Shown piece by piece: positions 23,294 to 38,456 of a stretch of DNA of 64,000 nt. The position numbers and the translations under genes are program-made. A model generated the notes under the pieces. The model had not been told where the DNA came from. It saw only the letters and a list, made by a program, of their open reading frames with translations, and searched no databases. Positions within the stretch are counted from its first letter, which is position 1, and each line of letters starts with the position of its first letter. Source of the DNA: Dermatophagoides farinae (lineage: Eukaryota > Arthropoda > Arachnida > Sarcoptiformes > Pyroglyphidae); the NCBI RefSeq assembly GCF_024713945.1, contig NC_134682.1, positions 3,224,001-3,288,000 on the forward strand. Reading direction: 5' to 3'.

Positions 23294-26200
23294 CTTATTT
23301 TTTTTTATCTGCTAATCTTCTAGTCAGAACACATATATTCAAAGCGATGACAAAAAATTGAATGCAACAAAAATAAAAATGAAATGAAACGAAACGAAAC
23401 TTATTGAAATTCACAGGGATTTGAAGTTATTTTTTTCAAATTCGAATCCAATAGACCCATATATGTGTGTGAGAGAAAAAAACAACAAGGGAAAAAAATG
23501 TCAAATTATTTGAAAGAATAAGGAAAAAAAACATGAAAAAAACAAAATTGGTTCAAACAATTATCATTTGACAATAGACAAATGGAAAAAAAATTATATG
23601 ATCGATGATAATGATTATTATTTTGAGAAAAAAAAAGGATTTAATGATTAATACCGTTGATGATGATGAAGAAAAAAAAAGTGGTAAACATACACACACA
23701 CACACACAAACAATTAATCAGGGAGATATACAGAGATTCAATAATAACAAGATACCTGAACAGATGAAAAAAAAGAGAAACAAATATGACGAAATATGTT
23801 TTCAATTTTTCAATTCAAACAAATCAATCAGATAGATATGTTGCAGAAATCAAAAATGATGGCGACATCTAAAAAGTATGGAAAAACTACTATTGCTACT
23901 TCTGCTACTGTTGCTGTTGCTGTTGGGATTTTTTTTAGTTTGGGTAATGATAAATATCAAAATCAATCAATCAATTTTTTTCCTTGGATTTTTTATATTT
24001 AATTTCGTTGAAAGGAATAAAGTTTTTTTTTTTTTTTTTTGATTCATTTGAGTAATAGAGACGAAAGGGGAAAAAAATGTAAATCAATTCGATCATGAGT
24101 TCTTTTTTTTGGTTGCTACAACCATGACCATCATCATCATCATGATCACCAACAGCAACCCAAATCCTGTCATCATCATGGTTTTCAATTGGCAAAAATC
24201 GATTTTGATTTATGAATTAGTCAATTTATGAGATATCACTATTCTATTCGCAAACAATTATTGATTTGCATCGATAATTGTTTCCAAAAAAAGCAGTAGA
24301 TTTGTTTTTTTTTTATTCACCTCAATCGAAAACAAAGCTATTCTGGTCAATCTATGAATGAATTTCGTGTGAATGAATAATGGAAAAGGATAATATAATG
24401 TGAAGAGGATAAAGATAAACAAACAAACAAACAGACAACAACAACAACAAAAATGATAATTTTCGGTCATTGGTGGTGATGATGATGATGATGAAAAGTG
24501 ATACCCAATATATCCGAAAAACGACTCAATATCTCAATCGAATAATAAACAAAAGACAAAAGGAAAGAAGAAAATAAATATATTCCCAAATGATGAATGA
24601 AAAAAGTATTTTTGTTTTATTGGATGAATGAAATAAAAAAAAAACTTACCCAAAATAATAATAATTTGCTCATTCAAAATTCAAATATTGATCATGTGGC
24701 CAGTGGATATTTTCTATTATTTGACCACATAATTATCATTAGAAATCAATTTGTTTGTAATGCAAATTTTAATAAACTGGCCATTTGAAATACACTGTCA
24801 TTGTGCATGTTTTATATGTGAAAAAAAAAACATTTCTTCATTTACCAATCCATTCAACGTCATCGTCATCATCATGAAAACGATGTGAATGTTGTTGTTG
24901 CCGTCTTTGTTGTTTATTATCTTCATGCTCAAACTCAAACCGGCTGAGAAAGAGAAAATGAACAGAAGTAATGGAAATTTTACCATTGTGATCAATGTTG
25001 AAACCTGTTTTTTTTCTGTTCTTTTTTTTTTTTTGTTCGAAGGCAATCTCTGCAATAAGTTTTGATTGAAAAACATAATATAATTGTGAAAATACTTTTA
25101 TATGAAATTACAAATATATATAGAAATATATCTTAATCATTATCATCATTATCAAGATTTTTCAAGATCTTTCTGAAACATCCTTGAAAATGAAAATTGA
25201 AAATGGACTTAAAATGTAACAACACCAACAATGATTTGAACATTTGTCATTCGATATACGTACATATTTGATTTTAAAATAAAAAAAAAATTATTTTGAA
25301 ATTTGAAATGGAAAATTTTTTTTTTTTTTTTTTTTTGCTGGTCATCCATAACAAATCCAAGTGATCAACAAAAAATGATGGTGGCCAAATGAAAAGATTC
25401 GTCACGAACAACAATGGCATATCACAGAAAAAGATTTACTTTTTCCTTTTGAATTTGTTCAAAATGCATTATTCATGGAATTTATGGATATGTGTGTGTG
25501 CGTGTGTGTGTGGAAATTTAGTTTGGACAATGTAAATGTCAAGAATAGCAATAATGATGAAGATTCCGATGATTACACGGAACTCACAAATGTTAGAATA
25601 TAGTCCTGAAATATGATTCCAATGAAGAAAATCATTTGTGTTTATATAAGAATCATTGGATGAAGATGTTACCATGGAAGTTGTTGTTATTGTTGTTAGT
25701 TTTATTCTTCAAATTCTGTATTGTTTACAATATATATGTAGACGCTATTATTTATTTATATGTTTATTTTGAAACATGTTTCATTTTCTATTTTCTTTCG
25801 GTAAATTTTTTTTCCATTTGTAACAAAAAATTTTTTTTTTCTAAGTAAATTCTAATACACACCCACACAATTATTCGAGGAAAAAAAAGCCGGATAAAAA
25901 TCACACAAAACATGTTTTTTTTCCATTGAAAATCGGATATTATTGTCAAAATTCAACAGAGATTGCGTTTTCCGATTCTTGTACGATGGCATCATCACTG
26001 TATAATTACGATGACAATTTGACCATCGTAAACCGAATCACCACTGTATTTTTTATCATATCAGTCATTTAAATGAATCGAATCGAGAACCATCACACCA
26101 GAGTATACAAAAAAAAATCGGCATTACTATTCGATCCACAGAACCCGAAAGAATAAACAAAAAAAAAAAAAAAATGAATCACATTTCATTCATATTTTGT

Positions 26201-29200
26201 TGTTGTTTTTTTTCATTCTGTATACGGAATAAATTCATTGGAAAACATTGTGTTTGTGTATGTGTGCATGTGTGCAAACAGACGTGATAAAATACCCGGA
26301 ATTTATGTCCGCATGGACCCCTTACCGTATTTGATAAGTAGAGGTATTCAATTCTGTAACAAATGTCGGCATTGGCATATACATTTTCTATATACAAACA
26401 TCGAAATCTATGAATCCAAAATAACAAACCAACCAACCAACCAACCAAATGAATGGTGTGGTATGAATAGTATGGAACCCGTTATTATATAACCCTCCGA
26501 GTGGATTCTATATTCTTTCTACCACAACACACACACACACACACACATACAGACATCATCCATATACCCCTCATTAGTGATGTTATTCTTTCGATAACGT
26601 TCGGCTTGTAAAGTTTGTTCCATAAACAACAACAACAATAACAACAAGCCTAACTAGTGTACAGAACTCGAATTAGAATCACACAAAAAATGATGGCGCC
26701 CGAATTTTCTACATCGTATAATTTATGTGCTTTTATATGTGTAACGGGAACCATAAGAATTTTTTTTTTCATTCAATTCAATTCATTCGTCATTCTTGGC
26801 TCGTTTCATCGTTTCACCATTTGGCCATAAGTTTATTTAGTAATAATAATAATAATAATAAGGATCCGTTTTTTTAGTTTATGTGTTTGTGTGTGTGTGT
26901 GTGTGTGTAATAAAAGTAAAGAATAAAATCGATTCATTCTCGATAATCATAAAATGAGATTGCGCATCTACACAAACAAACACATCCTAAACGGCCATAA
27001 TAATTTTTTTTGAAAATAAGAATGTTATGGAACACAACACAATAGTATATGTTGCTGGTTGATGGTGGTGGTGGTGGTAGTAGTTCCTATCAAAAAAAAA
27101 AAAAAAAAAATTGAACGGCAAAATCTTTACTTACTTTATCCATGAGTTCCATAAACATCTATGGTTTGTTTGCTTGTGTGTGTGTGTGTGTGTTTGTTTC
27201 AGAAAATCATACTAAGTGGAACTGAATTCTTGTCAATTTTTGTAATTGTGTGTGTGTGTATGTGTGCAAGTATAAGAATTTAAAAATTTTGAAACGAATA
27301 AAAAAAATTACCAGTACACCCACCACCATCACCAGTAGTACCAAACTGTACTCATTTTTTTATTATTATTATCGAAAAGCAAAAAATTAAAACATTCATA
27401 CAGTTCCGAAGTAGAGCAGTTGTGTGTGGCCGTCCAAATTCTGTAGATTTAATGTAACATTCTTGATTCTTGTGTTTGGATCTTCTTTTTGTTATTTTTT
27501 TTTTGCACTGTTATTATTATTCCGGTCAATTGGTAGTAATTGTCATCATCATCATCATCATCATCATCACTAGCATCAATATCGATCCAACACTATGCTG
27601 ATAACTATATGATTCTTTCCGGAAAATGAAAGGATTGTGTTTTTTTTTGTTTTGTTTTGTTTTATCAATATGTGTTTGATTTACTATTCATGAATTCTCA
27701 ATTCTTTGGTTCATCATCGAACATTGTTTGTGAGTTATTGGTGTTCAAAAAGACTTTAGACTAAAAAACAGCGAAAAAAATTTAATTTCTTTCCGTTCCA
27801 ATAATCAATCAACGAGAATATTTTTTTTTTGTCTTCAAAGTTATATCACTGTGTGTGTGTATGTGTATGTGCAACTAAACAGAACGGAAATTTCCACTTA
27901 CTTTTTAATCATTCATTTATAATTAGTTTCGTCGAAATAATCGATCGAAATTGTGTCACATCTTATCTTATTATTATTATTAATCATCATCATCATCAGC
28001 ATCAACCAAAAAAAAATAGAATAAAATTGTATCCGTTTTGTAAACAACAACAACAAACAAACAAACAAATCTAATCAATGAAATACATTAAAGTAAGTAG
28101 ATTTTTTTTTTGCTATTCCATTTCCATGAATAATTTACACATCCATATAACGGGATGAATCCCAATCCAATGAATGAATGAATGTCAGATCAATGAACAT
28201 TGCGGATATTTTCCTATGATGATGTGATGAGTGAAAAAACTCTTAAATGAACAATGTTTTGTACATCGATCGAAAGATGGCGTTACTTTATTCATGATTG
28301 TATTTTTTTTTTGCAGTTTCATGTAAATCTTGATTGATACAAGAAACAAACAGAAAAAAAATTGTTCTGCTGATGAACAATTTTTATCTACACAAGTATA
28401 TAATTTCAATAAATTTCTCAAATAAAAAAGAAAAAATTAATTACATACAAAGTCACATCATCTGAATGAGATCATTTGGATTTTTTTTTTTTTTTTGTAA
28501 AGATTTAATCCAATGTGTACATGAATGAATGATTGATGGAATGTATCAACTATATTATTGTGATGGGGGGGGGGAAAACCGGAATTTATCAAAAAATAAT
28601 AAATTTGAACTCGTGTTTGAATTTGAAAATTTTGTGGAAATTGGCAATTTCTAAATTTATTCAAAAAAAAAAAAAAAAACAAAATTCAAATGTCGTTTGT
28701 TTAGCAGATTGATGAATTTATTTTATATTTTAAAATTTGCACATCATTAATACTTGTGTTGGTGTATGAGTGTGTGTTTTTTTTCAAAGACTTTTTGTTG
28801 CACTTTGATTATTATGTAATTAAAGAAAAACTAAAAAATGAAATGGAAACAAAAAAAAATTGCCACACTTATTATGACGATTTTTGGCAATTTAACATCA
28901 AAAAAAAGAAAAAAACAATCACCAATCACACACATAATAATAATAAACGATCATAATTGATCAAATGAACGGTGATTGAATGGCAATAAATATATTTGAC
29001 ATTGACCATCGTGTTCGCACAATCAAATCCGAAAAGAATCAATTCATTTAAGTGTGTGTGCGTGCGTGTGTGTGTTTGCTACACGCCATATAATTGATCA
29101 ATTGGACGAAATGAAATGAAAAAAAAACGGTTGAATGCAAAAAAAAAAGATCAGATCAAAATCTTTATATGGTTTTTACTAGATTTTTTTTTACCGTAAA

Positions 29201-32200
29201 CAGAAAAATTTGTTGTTTTTTTTTGTGCTGTTTTCATCATCATGAGATTGATTTTCTTTCCATTCAACATATGCCCACAACATTAATCAATTTAAAGAAA
29301 AAATTTGAAAACATGATTTTTTTCTGTCTTTTTTTTTTTTTTTGTTGGCTGAAACATTTGAATCATAAATGCAATAGCATTAGCAATAAATTCGGATGTC
29401 ATCCATTTTTTTTCATGTTTTTTTAGGGGGGAGGGAAGGGGAGAAAAATCGATCGATTTTTTTTTCATTTTGCATGTATGGTCAATCCAGTTTTGCACAG
29501 TGCACAACAGTTTCAGATCAGTAATAATAAAATCGATTATATGACCTGGCGTTGATTGAAAATTGAAAATTTTCATTTTTTCAATTTTCGTTTACTAAAT
29601 CATCATCATTCATATCGATGATATCGATGATGATGATGATGATGATTTAGTGTCTTGACATTTATCCAATGTCATATATATATTTCATGTATGTTATGTA
29701 AGCAAGGTCGTTAACAACACACACACACAATGTTTTAATAGGCTTAGATGTTGTTGTCAATTTTTATGTGAGGGAAAAAAATAAGGTCCACACACAGAAA
29801 AAAATGCAATTTTTATTTGAAAATCCAAGTTATTCAATGATGATGATGATTAGCGGCAGGATGATCTTCTTTTTTTTTTTTTTTGAATGAAAAAAAATAA
29901 AATCAAACCATTTCATTCTCAATAATTCATAACGTGTATTTCTCTCACCTGAAAAGGTGAAAATTATGTTTTTATTTTTATTTTTTTTTTCATTCATTCG
30001 TTGATCAATTCAATCGAAAATTGATCGATTCATTGATGATCATTGATTGAAAATACATGCAAAACACAACACGTATACAATTTTTGTGAAGAGAAAATAA
30101 TCGTAAATCATCATTATTTTACAATACATCAATGAAATTTTGTTGACCGAACATTGAATAACAACAACAACAACAACAAAAAATCAATGTTTTGTTTGTT
30201 GATGAATGTTTGTCATATTATTACATTTACAACTATCATCAAGATTATGGCTGTGTGTGTGTGTGTGTGAAATGAAATCAGAGTTAATCACACATTTTTT
30301 TTACACTGAACCAAAATCAATGAATAGATGGCATTTCAATGATGATGATGATGATGATAATCGTCTATAGAAAGTAAATCATCGACCATTTGAGTTGAAA
30401 ATCAAAAAAAAAAAATCTTATATCAATAATTGTAAAAGTGTGAAAAGAGTGTTAAAAAGATTTGAATGATGATGATGATGATGATGATGAATAAAATACA
30501 AATCAAATTGTTCAATGATCAACCACTACTACCATTATTATTATTATCATCAAATGGAATTAGTGAATTCAGTTCATTTGTACAAATGTTTTTACACATG
30601 CAATTGACCATCCTAAGCACTATATATTTCTTTATTCTTTATAGCCATAAAAATTCATTTCAATCATCATTATCAATCATTTTTTTTTTATATGGAAAAT
30701 GTGTCACATTTTGATGAAAGAAAGAGAGAGAGAAAAAAAAGATTGAAATCATCATATTCAATAATGAATTAGCACAGTGAATAAATTGCAAAAAAAAAAA
30801 ATTAATCCTACATTAATTCACACACATTTGTCCATTTTATCTGTTACAATTGTTGAATGAATCAGAAAAATCAAGTTCCGGTTACTCAATCGTTCGGATT
30901 GTATTTTTTGGATTTGGTTGATAAATTCGGCCCGTCTTCCAAAATCATGATCATCAAAACTGATAATAAGAATCACCGAATATAGAAACTAGAATACATT
31001 TCCAAAATAATCAAACTAGATCATTTTTATTTTTGAACATTAAAAAAAAACTCTTTTGGAACATTCATCATCATCATGATCATCTTGATGATGATGATAA
31101 TAATCCTTCTCATCATCAGCTGTTAGAAATGTGGATTATGTTGAAAAAAAACTGACAAAAGAAGAAAATTTTTTTTTTTTTTTGATTTTAATTCCAAATC
31201 TTGTTAAAGATTTTTCTTTTCTTTTATTTTATTTTAATCTACTTTTTTGTTTATATTTTAAGAAAATTTTTCAATAAAACTGAGAGTGAGTGAGTGAGTG
31301 AATGAAAGAATGGAAAGAGATTAATGATGATGTTGAAATCGATTGGACGTGTCAGTGTATTTTTTTTTCCAATGATTTTATGGATCATTGGACATGTTGG
31401 TGGTCTTATGACAGTTTATGATGTTTGTGATTGCATATTTGTCATCATCGTTGTTGTTGCTGTTGTCACGACATTTTGTTTCTGTGTATATATATTATTA
31501 TCCTATTCATTATGACGCTTAATTTATAATGATAATGATGATTACGTTCATTGTAAAATGTGAAGCAACAACCGAAAAAAAAATTGTCACACAATCATTG
31601 TTCCTAGATCCTGAAAAATGATTCCATAAATGACAAACACACACACACACACACAAGTACATATCCTATAGATAAATCTTTGTTGTTGTCGTGGTCGTAT
31701 TTTCATTTTTTTTTCACATCAACTTCCTATTATGAATTGTTTTATTTTTTTTTTGTTCAAGAACTACAACACCACAAATGATCATTCAATTTAGCTTCAA
31801 ATATATATATAAATGAATTTGAGCCACATTGAATGAAAATGAAAATCGATATTTAATATCGGTGAAAACAACGAAAAATAAAAAACAAAAAAGAAATAAT
31901 TGAGAACAACAACAACAACGAAAAAATTGATTGGAAAAACTACATCGCTATTAGGCTATAAAGAGAAAAAAAAGTAGGAAAAAAACCAAACATTAATTAT
32001 TATCATTACACATACACACACACACACGGACAAATTGTCGGCCTAATTATCGTTGCCGGCCTATCGTCATCATCATCATCAATGTTTTCATTTATAATCG
32101 ATTTATGAAACAAACGAAAAAATTGGTAAAATCATCATCATTATGATCATCATCATCATCATCAAAGAAATATTATGTTGTCAATTTCTAGGTTGTCCGA

Positions 32201-33553
32201 AACTTTTTTTTTTTTGCTTTTCCCATTTTTTTTTTTGTTGATTGCCATGAAACAGAAAAGAGTTGAAATATATGTTTAAAAGTTTAAAAAATTTCAAATT
32301 GACTTAAACTTGCATACATTTGAAACAACAAGATAGACAATAAAAATTTTACCATTTGTTCTGAATATCGTTTTACCGATATTTTTTTCTTTTATTATTT
32401 GTCTTGAATTTTGTCTAAATCGAATATATTTCAAAATGTCCCAAAAAAACAAAAAAAAATGTCGAAAAATATTTTTTTTTTGTGGTCACCAACAAGAGCG
32501 AACAGCATGGTGAAAATAGAATATATATCAAAGTTGATCAACTGAAGTTTTTTAGGGAATTTTTTTTTATTTATTATCAAGAAAATTTTTGTTCTTTTTC
32601 TTCTGAAAAAGATTTCCCATTTTAAAAATAGGTGTGTTTGTTTGTTTGCTTGCCTTAAAGCTTGTTGTCATCATCATCATTGAAATTAAAAAGAAATCAA
32701 CCATAACCACTTCAATCAATTTGAATCAAATTACAAAATGTAATTGTTTTATGTCCAAGAAAATTGAAAGCCGGTAAAACGCATACACACACACACACAC
32801 ACGCACGTGGCAAATTACATATGACATGATAGCTAGTCTTGGACCAATCTAGTTATATCATCCTTTATAAATGATAAAGCTTGTTGTGTATCATTTTCAT
32901 GTTCATCATCATTATCATAATGTTTGAATCATCCGATGATTACAAATGAGCATGGATTATATATGTAATTTTTATTCAAAAAAAAAGCCAAAATCTCTCG
33001 TTGAATCGTTGCTGTTTTGTTTATTAAAGATAAACAAACCAATGATTTTATACAAACAACATCTTACCGGAAGTATGGATTGAATTCAATCAAATTTTTT
33101 CTCTCTCTCTCTCTCACTTCTACGACGATTGAAATGAGTAAATGATATTGAAGAATTGACACCTGTCTACAATGATTCCTAATCTACTATTATTATTCAT
33201 CATTTGAATGCGTTTTTTTTCCTAACAACAGGAAGGAAAGAAAAATTTGAAAATCATACATTAGTTTCAATGTCCACACACACACACACACATTTACGAT
33301 AAACATGTTGATGATGATCAAGATCGATAGTTTCAATTTTCATTTATTGTTCTCATACATAGCACATGAATTTTTTTTTTAAATATCTTGCTTTGAGTGA
33401 ACGAATTCAATTGAATAAAGCAAAAAAAAAAAAATTTTGTCAGATACAACACATTTGATTTGATTTAATTCGATTTGATTTGAATGATAATAATAATGAT
33501 TTTTGCATCATTTTCAAAAAAAAAAAAAAAAATACTAAGAAACCGTTATCATC

Positions 33554-33591
33554 ATCATCGTCATCATAATGATGATGATGATGACGATGAT
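33554..33591. repeat. Inverted ATC/ATG repeat able to form a 14-bp hairpin
   Basis: ATCATCGTCATCAT (33554-33567) is the exact reverse complement of ATGATGACGATGAT (33578-33591), loop 10 bases. It arises where a CAT run meets an ATG run, so it is probably a by-product of microsatellite growth. Confidence 0.7.
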
Positions 33592-34839
33592 TGGTCATCC
33601 ATTTTTCATTTTTTTTTCAAATGAAAAATGAAAATTATATAATACATTTAAGAAAAGAAAAACTGAATGAATAAAATGAAATGTTTTCTTTTTTTTCTTG
33701 AAAATGAAATAATGTGATGATTATGGAGATGATCATTATCATCATCATCATCATCATCATAATCTGAATGTGGATAAATACAATGAAACAACAACAACAA
33801 CAATGGACACACAAAAAAAATTGGTTGTCCATATTAGAGAATTGGTGGTGGTGGTGGCGGTGGTGATGGTGGTTGCCAAATTACATTAATTTTTTTTCTG
33901 ATTTTTATTCAACATTATTATAATCCATCAAATCACATAAAAATGTTCGATTGTCCATCAAATTGTGTTTTTTTTTGTTGGTTAGTTTTGGTCATCAAAG
34001 TTTGGTGGTTTTTTTTCCGCACCACAATGATTGTTTCCTTATTCATTCATTCATTCATTTATTGTATTTTAGTGGCAAAAAAAAACTTTCAATTTTTTCT
34101 TTTGATTTTAGGATTGTTCCAACAAATGAAATAGAAAACAAGTTTTTTTTTGACTAAAAAAAAATAATAATATATCGGAAAAAAACATTGGAAATTGATT
34201 GTAATCTGCATTCATCATCATCATCATTATCATTGGGTTGTTCTGTACCATCATCATCATGATCATCAATTTTGAACAATATTGACCGAATAAGATTCAA
34301 TTCATTCGGTTAGTTTTTTTTATTGTATGTTAACTGTTCATTGTTGTTGATCATCACAACAACAACAATTGATGATGATGATGAACTGTAAAAATTTACA
34401 TTTTTTTCAATCAATCGAATTGATCGCGATCGATTCATCACTTTCATCTTTTGTACGATCAATCAATCAACAACACCGCCGATCATTTGTTCATGGTTTT
34501 TTTTTTTTTTTTTTGATTATTGTGAGGATTTGAGATTCGATTTATTTTGAATTGATAAATTCATTTATATGATGAATTTGAAAATAAAAATTATGGAAAT
34601 TTATTCAGATGAATCAATTGGTTTGGTTTTTTTTTTTTTGAAATTTGTTTGTCACACGAAACATACTCATCATCATCATCATTATTCAATCAATTTGATT
34701 GATAATTGATTGATTTGATATAAAAAATTTTTGGAATATAAAAGAATTTTGTATCATTTATTGTTGTTGGCTAGTTGTTAATCGATTTATGGATAATCGA
34801 TCGATTGAGTATCATTAAATTAATCTGGTTTACCTAACC

Positions 34840-34863
<24 letters not shown>
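34840..34863 (+). repeat. A24 homopolymer
   Basis: Twenty-four A, followed by AGAG. No retroposed gene body or target duplication was recognised next to it. Confidence 0.8.
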
Positions 34864-34870
<7 letters not shown>

Positions 34871-36509
34871 CAAAAACAATATATAGATTTACACCTACTG
34901 AATCGATTTACATAAGAATTATTTTTTTCTCTCTTTTTGATTTGAATCACATTACAGACACACTCTCACTTGAACAACAATCAATTGACGACCATGATTC
35001 GATGATGCCTTCCTGATGGAATGTATGTATCTAAAAATGCAGTTTGTGTATGTGTGTGTCTCTTTTGAATCGATTCGTTTTTTTCTCTCACTCATCTCCT
35101 TTTGTATTTCATCCGTTGTTGCTTGTGATGGTGTTTGGTGGTTATGATGATGATGATGGTGGTCGTTCAGTTTCAAATCAATGATCAGATGGTTGATGAT
35201 GGCCAATGACACAATAACGATTGACCTAGCTGATGATGGTGGTGTAAATTTTTTTTTTTGTTCTTTTATTGCATCAAAAATACAATGTTGTTAATGATAT
35301 GAAGACATCATGATAGCAGATGGAATCATTTTGTGGGTATAATCTATCATTGAAAAACGAACATTTCATGAACACGAATGCATTCACATGCAACATATAT
35401 ACATGTGTTTATGACATTTATACCATTCCGGTTCGGTTGGTTTTGTTCATTTTTTTCCAACGGTGATAAAATCATTGAATTAAAACCATGCTACAAACAA
35501 GATAAACGAACTATTTGTATGACATACAAGTGACATGTGGTCAACAACAGTCATCGTCGAGAATCTCATTATTATAAAATCATCATTTACATTCCAATTT
35601 TTATTTCGTGTGCATGTGTGTGTGTGTGTTTCCATTTATAATGAAATGATATTCAACGGAAAAAAATTGAAAATTTTATTCGTTTGTGTTTTGTTGAAAT
35701 GTTTTTTTTCTGGTCTGTCTGTTGTCATTATATTCTTATTTACCGTCTCTATTGCAAAAAAAACAAGGTCAAATCGACAATGAAAACATAGAAATTCTTC
35801 ATACAACATGATTCTTTGAGGAAAAAATTTAATCAAAAAATTTATTTTATCAAAAAAAAAAATTGATTCGAATTATTGGGGTGGTTACCAACCAATAGTG
35901 TGTGTTTCGGTGTTTTCCCAAGTTTTTTTTCCAACCATTGAACTCAAATATGGTGATCAAAGCAACAAATAAAAAAAAAATTACAACAAATCGATATTTG
36001 CGAATATCCTGATTCACACACTCACACAAACCGAGAGACTGATTCACATTTCAACCAAAAAAAAAATCGATTCGGTTTATTCGAAAATCAATGACAAGAT
36101 GAAAAATCAAAAACGTTTTGTCATTATCATCGATGAAATCAATCAACCGATCAATTTTGATTAATTCATTGATTGTTTTTCTATCAATTGTGGTATTTTC
36201 TGAAACTAAAAAAAAAACAACTTTGTTTGTGTTGTGTTCAGATAAACTGTAATTTTTTTTTGTTGTATTGAAAATTCGATCTGTTTTTGATATTTTCATC
36301 TTGGTTTTGGACCATTAATGATGATGATAATGATAATGTTACCGATTAAACCATCACCGCTATGCATTTAATCATCACGAGCATAAATGTCATCCAAAGT
36401 GTTTAAAAATGTCAAATTAAATAACTTTGAACATAACAATTGATGGTTTTTTTTTCGTCTGAATCGAAACGAAATTTTTTTTTTTTTTTTTTGCTTTTCA
36501 ATGACACAG

Positions 36510-36600
36510 AAAAAATGCATGAATTTAATGCATATAAATTTCATCATCATCAATTGGTCAATATGGCCAATAATATATTGGTTTCAAATGTTGAATTACC

Positions 36601-36632
<32 letters not shown>

Positions 36633-36669
36633 CACGATCGTCATCAATATCATCATTGTCTTTGTCTAG
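36510..36669 (+). CDS. Candidate remote first coding exon of the Shank gene
   Basis: A long T tract and TTTTCAATGACACAG form a strong acceptor at 36509, and TCTAG|GTAAGT at 36669 is a near-perfect donor, bounding a 160-bp exon. From ATG at 36515 it encodes about 51 residues: MHEFNAYKFHHH, MANNILVSNVELP, then a Ser-rich tail from TCA repeats. It ends in phase 2. The AG at 44979-44980 upstream of the SPN domain (TTGTTATTCTTTGAATAG) would continue in exactly that phase into the Shank frame, giving an intron of about 8.3 kb. A phase match happens one time in three by chance, and the Ser codons come from a microsatellite, so this remains an inference. Confidence 0.42.
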
Positions 36670-37257
36670 GTAAGTTTTATGAGTAAAAAACAATAACTCA
36701 GATGAATGTTTATGAATGATAAAATTATGATCAATTTGAATTTTTCGAATTATTTGTCAAAAATAAAATGTCCATTTTTTTACAAGAAAAAAAAATTTTC
36801 TATTCTACGGCATACGCGTCTAGTAGTGTAATTCAATAACAACAATTGTTGATGATGATGACGATATATAATATTAAAATGATGCCAAAATAACATAACG
36901 AGCTTCATAATAATGATTTTGATGGTTATATAATTTTTATTCAATGTTCATTTGTATATATATGAAAGCGAACAAAAAAAAATTGTAATAATAGAGCTAA
37001 ATTGATTGATTGATTGATTTGATGAATTTGATACATACTCACACACACACACACACACACACAGTTCATGTTCATTTTCATTGATTGATGTTATTTCCAA
37101 CTATGGCGACAAAACTATTATTGGTATAGTGTGTAGGGAGGCCAAAAAAAAACAACAACAACAACAAAAAACCGCCCAAATAAGGATGAAATTAATAATA
37201 ATAATAATGAAAAAAAACCGATCCAATAATTTTGAGGGACATGGATAAATTTGTTTG

Positions 37258-37291
37258 TGGCGGTGGTGGTGGTGGCGGTGGCGGTGGCGGT
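37258..37291 (+). repeat. GGT/GGC triplet run
   Basis: Eleven or so GGT/GGC triplets in otherwise A+T-rich spacer; a local strand-asymmetric G-rich patch. Confidence 0.75.
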
Positions 37292-38244
37292 TGTGGAAGA
37301 AAAATCGATTGGCCATCGATCTAAGTTTTTTTTTCTTAAAAATGAAAAAAATTAAATCTAACAACGAAAACTGTTTCTTGTCAAAGTTGTTGTTGTTGTT
37401 TTTTTTCTCCGTTACATTTAATCAAATGAAAGTTTTGACCAAAACAAATTTTTTTTTAATTTTTTTTTTTTGAAAAGTTCAAATGTCATTAATTTGATTC
37501 GGATGCCGGTTTTTGATACGTTTGTCTGTCTGTCTGTGTGTGTGTCTACGTGTTTTGATACTGATAAGATTTTGTTATGAATTATCAGTTTTTTTCATAC
37601 ACATCATTTTGATGATGTAATGATGATGAAAACTTTTTTTTTTCATTTTATTTGGTGGACAGGTGTTCATTAGTGGTGGGAATTACATATTCAAATATAA
37701 GAAAAGAAAATTGAATTACTTTTCAAATCGATATGGTGTCAATTTATGTTGCCTGTTGCATTTGCTTTTTTCCAATCTTTTCCCATTAATTTATTATATA
37801 TATCGTCCACGAGTATTTTACAATCAATTTGCTTTTTTTTGGCAACTCGTCGGCAAAAAATAAGAAGGAACTTAAACCTAATCAATTATCTTGATCATGT
37901 GATAATGATGATGTTGTTTGATTAGGATGAATGAATTTTTGAATGAACAAACAAATTGATGCCGCATAGATCAATCCGGAATGAAACATTTTAATTTTTA
38001 GATTTTTTTTTCGAACACATGAATACTTTCATTCTTTCTTGCACATTTGGGAATTTGGGAGAGAACAAGAAAAAAAATTCATCATCATTAAATTTATTCT
38101 TCTTCATTTTTGTTTTGTATTGGATGAAGAAAATAAAAAATTTACTTGTGATTCATTTATAATAATATCATTTACAGGAAGCAACCATATACCATCATTA
38201 TTTACCTAATCTTTTCAATCTATCTATACATGTTAGATTTTACA

Positions 38245-38247
<3 letters not shown>

Positions 38248-38278
<31 letters not shown>

Positions 38279-38456
38279 TAACAACAACGACACAATCGAG
38301 TAGATAACTATCAAATATATATATATATATATAGAAGAAAAAATATGAAAATATGAAAAACCCGTATCACTATCATCATTATCATAAAGAAATTGACAAG
38401 ATGAATGAATGAATGAATGAATGAATTTCATAGGAAATGAATGAATGAATGAATGA
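38248..38456 (+). repeat. Microsatellite cluster (CA)n, (TA)n, (TGAA)n
   Basis: Within 210 bp there are a CA run (about 14 units), a TA run, and two TGAA runs of six and five units separated by about 10 bases. Confidence 0.8.

Larger units (their letters stand above)
23294..36509. other. Long gene-poor interval (13 kb), microsatellite-rich
   Basis: I see no gene that survives inspection. Frames here are made of Phe/Ile/Lys/His from T, A and CAT/ATG runs. Its proximal end should hold the MOSPD2-like promoter. Notable simple repeats: CACACA at about 26526-26546, TGTG at about 26886-26908, CAT run at about 27542-27571, G10 at about 28564-28573, ATG run at 30467-30489, TC run at about 33101-33115, AC runs in many places, A24 at 34840-34863. 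A slightly more G+C-rich patch at 26280-26500 has no convincing frame. Confidence 0.55.

Noticed and set aside
34840-34863. A24 run considered as the tail of a retroposed element
   Set aside because: No gene or SINE body is recognised upstream and no flanking target duplication was found. Homopolymers of this size recur in the window.
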